In this document: piece by piece, positions 59,387 to 64,000 of the stretch
Layout of the letters: every line of letters begins with the position of its first letter
Position numbering within the stretch: the first letter of the stretch is position 1
Assembly: GCA_046541415.1 (NCBI GenBank)
Contig: JBKHDI010000012.1
Coordinates: forward strand, 1 to 64,000
DNA: 64,000 nucleotides
Reading direction: 5' to 3'
Origin: CAZOVB01 sp046541415
Lineage (GTDB): Bacteria > Planctomycetota > Phycisphaerae > SM23-33
Notes under the pieces: generated by a model
Databases searched by the model: none
The model's input: the letters and a program-made list of their open reading frames with translations, nothing else
Told to the model about the DNA's origin: nothing
Position numbers and translations under genes: made by a program

Positions 59387-61159
59387 TCAGACCTGCAGGC
59401 TGCGGAGGTGGTGGTATTCGCCTTCCTGGGCCATCAGCTGCTCTTCCGAGCCGAGTTCGACGATCCTGCCGTCGCGGAGCACGACGATGCGGTCGCAGCA
59501 GCGGATGGTCGAGAGGCGGTGGGCGACGATGAACGTCGTCCTCTCGGAGATCATGCGGTTGATCGCCTCCTGGACGAGCTTTTCGCTGACGACGTCCAGG
59601 GCGCTTGTCGCCTCGTCGAAAATCACCACGCGCGGATCGCGGACGATGGCCCGCGCGATGGCGATTCGCTGCTTCTGGCCACCGGAGAGCGTGTCGCCCT
59701 GCTCCCCGACGCGCGTGTCCAGCCCGCCCGGCAGGCGGGATACGAAGCCGGCGGCGTTGGCTTTCTCCAGCGCCTCCCAGATGGCCTCGTCGCTCAGGCC
59801 GTCCACGCCGAAGGTGATGTTCTCGCGGACCGATCCGGAAAAGAGCATCGACTGCTGCGGCACGACGGCCAGGTGGTTCCGATAGCTCCGCAGGTCCAGT
59901 TGCTCCATGTCGTGGCCATCCAGCAGGACCGTTCCCCGCGATGGCCTGTGGAAGCCGACCAGCAGGTTGACCATCGTGCTCTTGCCCGCCCCCGACTCGC
60001 CGACCAGGGCAATCGACTCACCCGGAGCCACCGCCAGGTTCACTTCCTGAAGGGCCCACCGCTGGGAGTCCTCGTAGCCGAACCAGACGTTCTGGAAGGT
60101 GAATGCCCCGCTGACAGTGCGGATCTTTTTCTTGCCCTCGTTCTGCTCGATGTCGGGACATTCGAGCACCTCACCGATCGAGTGGATCGACTCGAACCCC
60201 GTCGCGATGACCGGGTAGGCATTGAGGATCTGCGAGAGGCCCAGGATGATCTCGCTGTAGAAGCCCTGGTACATCAGCACGTCGGCCAGCGTCATCCGCC
60301 CGGGCCAGCGCAGGGCAATGTAGCAGGTGGTTACCAGGCAGGCCAGGCGGAGGAGGTTGAAGGTTACCCAGTTGGCGCAGCCGAACATGGCGTTGATCAG
60401 GTCCAGGCGGATCCCCCGGCTGCGGACCTCCTGGAGCTTGTTGTCGATCCGGTCGATCTCCTGGCTCTCCACGGCGTGGGCGCGGGTGATGGGGATCATG
60501 TCGATCATCTCGCCGACCTGGCCGGACATGTCCTCGACGTCGGAGCGGAAGTCGCGATTCCTCTGTCGGATCTGCCCGCGGAAGATCTTCTTGAGCGTCA
60601 TCGCAAGCGGTCCGGCGATGATGAAGAATATGCCCATCAGCGGCTCGCGCCAGAAGATGTACGCCATCGAGCCTACCAGCGTCAGGATACCCGGGTACAG
60701 CGAATTGGCCAGGCGCTGGGTGAGCATCTGGACCCGTTCGACGTCGCGCAGGACCTTGGCCTGGAGTCGCCCGGACTGCGTGCGGCCATGGAAGGAGATC
60801 GAAAGCTCCTGCAGCCGGCGGATCAGCGCTCCGCGCAGCCGGGCCTCCATCGAGCGGTTGGCCTTGGAAAACAGGGTCACGTAGCCCATGTGCGAGGGGA
60901 TGTTCTGCAGGAAGATCACGGACATGATCACGGCGTTGACCCAGATCATGTGGAACCCCTCCCTGCCGCCGACCTCCACCCCCCGCGTGATGCGATACAG
61001 GAAGATCGGCCAAAGCCATTTCGGCGAGTGCTTGATCGCGAAGAGAACCGCCGCCCCCAGCAGGCGCAGATGGTCGCCGGTAAACAACTGCCACAACGTC
61101 CACGCAGCCCGGTGCGACTTGTATCGGTCGCCCAGGATTTCAGAGATACCGCGGTGCAT
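59387..61159 (-). CDS. ABC exporter, MsbA/MDR-like half transporter
   Basis: The 590-residue protein has an N-terminal six-helix membrane domain and a C-terminal ATPase: Walker A GESGAGKS, Q-loop, signature LSGGQKQRIAIARAI, Walker B VVIFDEATSAL and the H-loop IVAHRLSTI. Homodimers export lipids, lipid A, peptides or drugs. The substrate is not assignable. The protein carries an amphipathic basic N-terminus (SEILGDRYKSHRAAW). Single gene, transcribed leftward. Length is normal. Confidence 0.92.
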   Translation of the reverse strand: MHRGISEILGDRYKSHRAAWTLWQLFTGDHLRLLGAAVLFAIKHSPKWLWPIFLYRITRGVEVGGREGFHMIWVNAVIMSVIFLQNIPSHMGYVTLFSKANRSMEARLRGALIRRLQELSISFHGRTQSGRLQAKVLRDVERVQMLTQRLANSLYPGILTLVGSMAYIFWREPLMGIFFIIAGPLAMTLKKIFRGQIRQRNRDFRSDVEDMSGQVGEMIDMIPITRAHAVESQEIDRIDNKLQEVRSRGIRLDLINAMFGCANWVTFNLLRLACLVTTCYIALRWPGRMTLADVLMYQGFYSEIILGLSQILNAYPVIATGFESIHSIGEVLECPDIEQNEGKKKIRTVSGAFTFQNVWFGYEDSQRWALQEVNLAVAPGESIALVGESGAGKSTMVNLLVGFHRPSRGTVLLDGHDMEQLDLRSYRNHLAVVPQQSMLFSGSVRENITFGVDGLSDEAIWEALEKANAAGFVSRLPGGLDTRVGEQGDTLSGGQKQRIAIARAIVRDPRVVIFDEATSALDVVSEKLVQEAINRMISERTTFIVAHRLSTIRCCDRIVVLRDGRIVELGSEEQLMAQEGEYHHLRSLQV

Positions 61160-61240
61160 TCTTATCTTCAGATACCCGTGCCCGTACAGATCAGTCTACA
61201 CTGCCCGCGGCGGTATAGCCAGAAAGGGAGGGTTGAATTT

Positions 61241-61268
61241 GGAATGCGGAGTGCGGAATGCAGAATGG
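61241..61268 (+). repeat. Tandem 7-bp repeat, four imperfect copies
   Basis: GGAATGC, GGAGTGC, GGAATGC and AGAATGG follow each other without gaps. They lie in the 238-base gap (61160-61397) between the ABC exporter gene and dnaN, which shows no coding potential. Similar GAATGC-type runs are frequent in some planctomycete intergenic regions, from memory. Their function is unknown. Confidence 0.5.
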
Positions 61269-61397
61269 CCGAGGGCACGTCGCCGCGTCCGCCCGCGAGT
61301 AGGAGAACAAAAACACGTTACCGACGCAGCGAATGCAGTTTGCGATTCGATGGCTGCGGGCAATCCGATTTGCCATCGGCGAGATTCCGCATTGGTT

Positions 61398-62498
61398 CTA
61401 CCCCAGGTCCACGGGCATGAGCACGTAGAGCAGGTCCGAGCCAGCACGGATGACGGCGGGCTTGGAGGAGGCGTTCAGTTCGAGCACCAGGGTATCGACG
61501 TCGATGACGCGGAGAGCCTCGAGCAGGAAGTTGGGGTTGAAACCGATTTCGATCGGATCGCCTTCCAGGCTGATCGGGCAGGTGACTTCGGCCTCGCCGG
61601 CCTCGGGGGCGCGGCTGGAGAGGGTGACCTGATCGGCGGTAAAGGCCAGCTTCACCCCGCGGGATTCCTCGTTGGTCAGCAGGGCCGCCTGGCGGATGCG
61701 GTGTTCGAATTCGCCCGTCTTGATGCTCGCCTTGCGGTCGCAGTCGGCTGGGATGACATCCTGGTATTTCGGGAAGTTTCCCTGGACGAGGCTGGAGACC
61801 AGCACGGCCCGGGCGGTGCGGACGAGGATCTGGTTTTCCAGGATCTTGACCTCGAGCCTCTCCTCGGTACTGCCCGCCACCCGCTGGATCAGGCCGGTCA
61901 GCTTACCCGGCACGATCGCGCGAACTTCCGCCGCGGACGCCTGGGCCAGCTGTCCCTTGGCCTGGGCCAGTCGATACCCGTCGGTGGCGACCAGTTGGAG
62001 CTTCTTGCCCCCCGCCTCCCAGAGCACGCCGCTGATGGCGTAGTGGCTGTGGGCCTTGGCCGTGGCGAAGAGCGTCTTGCCGATCATGTCCGAGAGCAGG
62101 TCGGAGGCGACGGCGAAGTCCGGGCTCTGTTCGAAATCCGCCACGGCCGGGTACTCGCCCGGATCGTACCCGAAGATCTTGAAGCGGCTGCCCGGGCCGG
62201 TGACGACGACGGCCTGCTTGTCGGTCTCGATGGTCAGCGTATCATCCTTGCCCGATTCGCGAACGATGCCGTTAAGCCGGTCCGCCGGGATCAGCGCCTC
62301 GCCCTCCTGCTCGATCTGAACGGCTGAGACCTGGTAGCGACAGCCGACCTCCAGGTCCGTGGCCAGCAGGGTGAGCATGTTGTCTGCTGCGATGAGCTTG
62401 ACACACTGCAGGACGGGCTTGGGGGTGCGGCTCTGCACGATGCTGCCTGCCAGGGCCAGCGCTTCCTGCAACGCTCCAGTCTGGGCGATCACCTTCAT
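61398..62498 (-). CDS. dnaN: DNA polymerase III sliding clamp, beta subunit
   Basis: The 366-residue protein has three clamp-fold domains (MKVIAQTGALQEALALAGSIV; LLSDMIGKTLFATAKAHSHYAISGVLWE; FEHRIRQAALLTNEESRGVKLAF) and the C-terminal VLMPVDLG, matching the [LM]PMR-type end seen in clamps. It encircles DNA and tethers polymerase. The ATG at 62498 has AAGGA eight bases upstream, and a good promoter lies at 62547-62575. dnaA is not adjacent. Length is normal. Confidence 0.96.
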   Translation of the reverse strand: MKVIAQTGALQEALALAGSIVQSRTPKPVLQCVKLIAADNMLTLLATDLEVGCRYQVSAVQIEQEGEALIPADRLNGIVRESGKDDTLTIETDKQAVVVTGPGSRFKIFGYDPGEYPAVADFEQSPDFAVASDLLSDMIGKTLFATAKAHSHYAISGVLWEAGGKKLQLVATDGYRLAQAKGQLAQASAAEVRAIVPGKLTGLIQRVAGSTEERLEVKILENQILVRTARAVLVSSLVQGNFPKYQDVIPADCDRKASIKTGEFEHRIRQAALLTNEESRGVKLAFTADQVTLSSRAPEAGEAEVTCPISLEGDPIEIGFNPNFLLEALRVIDVDTLVLELNASSKPAVIRAGSDLLYVLMPVDLG

Positions 62499-62546
62499 CG
62501 GGCGAATCCTTCCGTTGATCATGGACAGCGGTTCATTCGAGGCCTT

Positions 62547-62575
62547 TTTATACGACTGGCGGAGTTCAGTTGCAA
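62547..62575 (-). promoter_or_regulatory. Sigma-70-type promoter of dnaN
   Basis: On the minus strand TTGCAA (62570-62575), a 17-base spacer and TATAAA (62547-62552) lie about 48 bases before the dnaN start. Match and position are good. Confidence 0.65.
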
Positions 62576-62688
62576 GAGGCATTACCGGACCGGAGCAAAA
62601 GGCGGATCGCTGTCCCTGACCGGCCGGACGAGAGGCCCTTGCATTCGCACGCGATGCGGGGAGAATACCATTCGTTAAGGATACCGCC

Positions 62689-63558
62689 ATGCCACGTCGA
62701 ACCACATTGCTTCTGCTGGCCGCCCTGCCTGTCTGGGCCCTGGTCCTGTCGGGCTGTCCGAGCCAGGCCGAGCACGACCTGTTCGCCGCCGCCCGAACCG
62801 GCCGACGCGATATCGCCTTGGAATCGCTGCTTTCCGGGGCAAACGTCAACGTCCGTCGGCCGGAAGACCAGGCCACCGCCCTGACCATTGCCGCCCAGTT
62901 CGGCCGCGGGGAGATGGTCGCCTTCCTGCTGGAAAACGGCGCTGCGGTCGACTACCGGCGCAGCGACGGCTCGTCGGCGCTGATGCTGGCTGTGCTGAAC
63001 CGAAGGCCCGCGGTGGTCGACCAGCTCCTGGCCGCCGGAGCCGACGTGGAACTCTCGGCGATGCAGTTCGGACTCCGCGCCGTCCGCCCCCTCCACGCCT
63101 GGGCCATCAACGCCGGGCCGCCGTCTATCGGGCAGTTCCTGCTAGCCGCCGGGGCCGACGTAACCGCACGGACCGAGGGAGGCCTGACGCCGATCGACCT
63201 GGCCGTCCGGGCCGACCGACCCGAACAACTGGAGATCCTGCTGGGCCCTGCCGAGACAGCCCAGGCCCGCCAGCTCGATCTGGCGATGCGGCAGGCGGTC
63301 CGGTTCGGCAGCCTCAAATCGGCCCGCTGGCTGCTGGCCCGCCGGGCCGACCCGAATGGCCGGGATGATGCAGGAAACCCGCTGCTGGCCACGGCAGTCC
63401 GCGACGGACAGGAGCCGGTGGCCCGACTGCTGATCGAGGCCGGGGCCCTGGAAGCCCTGGCCGCGTCCGAGAGACAGGCCATCGCCGCCGAGGCAGCCAG
63501 GCAGGGCCTGGACGAACTGGCCGGCCAGATCGCCCCGCCCCGCGCAGGAGGGGGTTGA
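62689..63558 (+). CDS. Ankyrin-repeat lipoprotein
   Basis: The 289-residue protein has a signal peptide ending LVLSGC, a lipobox, so it should be attached to a membrane through Cys. Six or so ankyrin repeats follow (HDLFAAARTGRRDIALESLL, ATALTIAAQFGRGEMVAFLLE, SSALMLAVLNRRPAVVDQLLA, GLTPIDLAVRADRPEQLEIL). Ankyrins mediate protein contacts. The binding partner is unknown. AAGGAT precedes the ATG. It is divergent from dnaN. Confidence 0.85.
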   Translation: MPRRTTLLLLAALPVWALVLSGCPSQAEHDLFAAARTGRRDIALESLLSGANVNVRRPEDQATALTIAAQFGRGEMVAFLLENGAAVDYRRSDGSSALMLAVLNRRPAVVDQLLAAGADVELSAMQFGLRAVRPLHAWAINAGPPSIGQFLLAAGADVTARTEGGLTPIDLAVRADRPEQLEILLGPAETAQARQLDLAMRQAVRFGSLKSARWLLARRADPNGRDDAGNPLLATAVRDGQEPVARLLIEAGALEALAASERQAIAAEAARQGLDELAGQIAPPRAGGG

Positions 63559-63586
63559 GGCTTCTGCTTGCCCCCACCGGCCCGAC

Positions 63587-64000
63587 TCAACAGGCAGCGG
63601 GGAGGATGGCGAACCAGATCGGCGAGAAGGGGCTGGAAAACGCCCACTGCGCCAGGGGCAGGTTGAACTCGACAAACCGCCTCAGGGACGGGACGGCAAA
63701 GCATTGGGCGGGGGTCTGGGGATGGTAGGCACGGTCGGCCGCGCTGGTGTGACTGGCCAGCAGGTCCAGCAGGGCTTCCAGCTTGCTCTCGGTGCACAGA
63801 CCGCCGCCGATCAGCTCGGGCCTTAACCGGAAACTGATGGCCCGGGCGGTTTCGGTGGCCATGAGCATCGCCAGGCAACTGCGGGGCCGCCCGAACTGGC
63901 CCAGACCGGTAATCAGGCCGGGTTGGTCGACCACCGCCGGGGCCGAGGTGGTGATCGGCTGCAGGATCACACCGGCGACGGCCTCGAAGACATAGGCTGT
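63587..64000 (-). CDS. Partial hypothetical protein, cut by the right window edge
   Basis: The frame is open from beyond the window edge to a stop at 63587, giving at least 137 residues: TAYVFEAVAGVILQPITTSA, then LGQFGRPRSCLAMLMATETA, ESKLEALLDLLASHTSAADR and PLAQWAFSSPFSPIWFAI. It is helical, with a hydrophobic C-terminal end. I do not recognise it. Its 5' end and start are missing. Confidence 0.55.
   Translation of the reverse strand, partial: TAYVFEAVAGVILQPITTSAPAVVDQPGLITGLGQFGRPRSCLAMLMATETARAISFRLRPELIGGGLCTESKLEALLDLLASHTSAADRAYHPQTPAQCFAVPSLRRFVEFNLPLAQWAFSSPFSPIWFAILPAAC

Noticed and set aside
1..64000. CRISPR arrays, tRNA, rRNA and intact insertion sequences
   Set aside because: No regularly spaced repeats, cloverleaf-like tracts, rRNA core sequences or transposase motifs were seen by eye; a covariance-model search would be needed to exclude small RNAs.

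Overview
The window is GC-rich, densely coded chromosomal DNA. It most likely comes from a member of the Planctomycetota, probably of the Phycisphaerae type. This assignment is inferred from the combination of PEP-CTERM surface proteins with dockerin-like repeats, pseudopilin-like secreted proteins, PQQ-type beta-propeller proteins, an LpxA acyltransferase (so a diderm envelope) and the plastid/bacterial isoprenoid route. I saw no rRNA, tRNA, CRISPR array or intact insertion sequence.

Layout. Positions 1-5000 hold a sugar-isomerase-like gene, surE, a decayed stretch at 3095-3804 with remnants of a HEPN-like gene and a partner, then nusB and ribH. Positions 5200-13800 hold a pilin-like secreted protein, a membrane-anchored dual-specificity phosphatase, a methyltransferase, and leftward runs with a Gfo/Idh/MocA oxidoreductase, ybeY, a GH130 phosphorylase, a SlyX-like protein, a QueG-like iron-sulfur protein, a TIM-barrel protein and a DUF4174 lipoprotein. 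Positions 13900-17284 are a cobalamin-riboswitch operon: sigma-70 promoter, riboswitch, terminator, DUF4465 PEP-CTERM protein, dockerin-like PEP-CTERM protein and pseudopilin. Positions 17300-25600 hold a Clp/NfeD-like protein, lpxA, ispA-dxs, an HD-domain protein and queA. Between queA and the next gene lies an AT-rich gap with three 11-bp-phased DnaA-box-like 9-mers. Positions 25900-36300 hold a zinc-ribbon protein, a PSP1/RicT protein, a 1628-residue DUF4011 helicase-nuclease (possible phage defence), an MFS transporter and a divergent class I isoprenoid-synthase-like protein. Positions 36300-45500 hold a heparinase-like protein, an M48 peptidase, an SDR enzyme, an APC permease fused to a PTS EIIA domain, and secreted beta-propeller proteins.

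Positions 45550-52578 are the most unusual block. Six leftward genes with overlapping or touching ends encode a 117-aa protein, a two-cluster ferredoxin, a radical SAM enzyme, a DUF116-polyprenyl-diphosphate-synthase fusion, a prenyltransferase-repeat protein and a squalene-hopene-cyclase-family protein with the acidic protonation motif. I infer a dedicated terpenoid pathway: chain formation, cyclisation and radical tailoring, fed by the dxs/ispA route encoded in the same window.

Positions 52600-64000 hold another beta-propeller protein, a glycosidase-like propeller protein, mutS, a phosphotransferase, a headless CobW C-terminal remnant, an ABC exporter, dnaN with a strong promoter, an ankyrin lipoprotein and a gene cut by the right edge. 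Many long open frames opposite these genes are GC-driven shadows and are not annotated.
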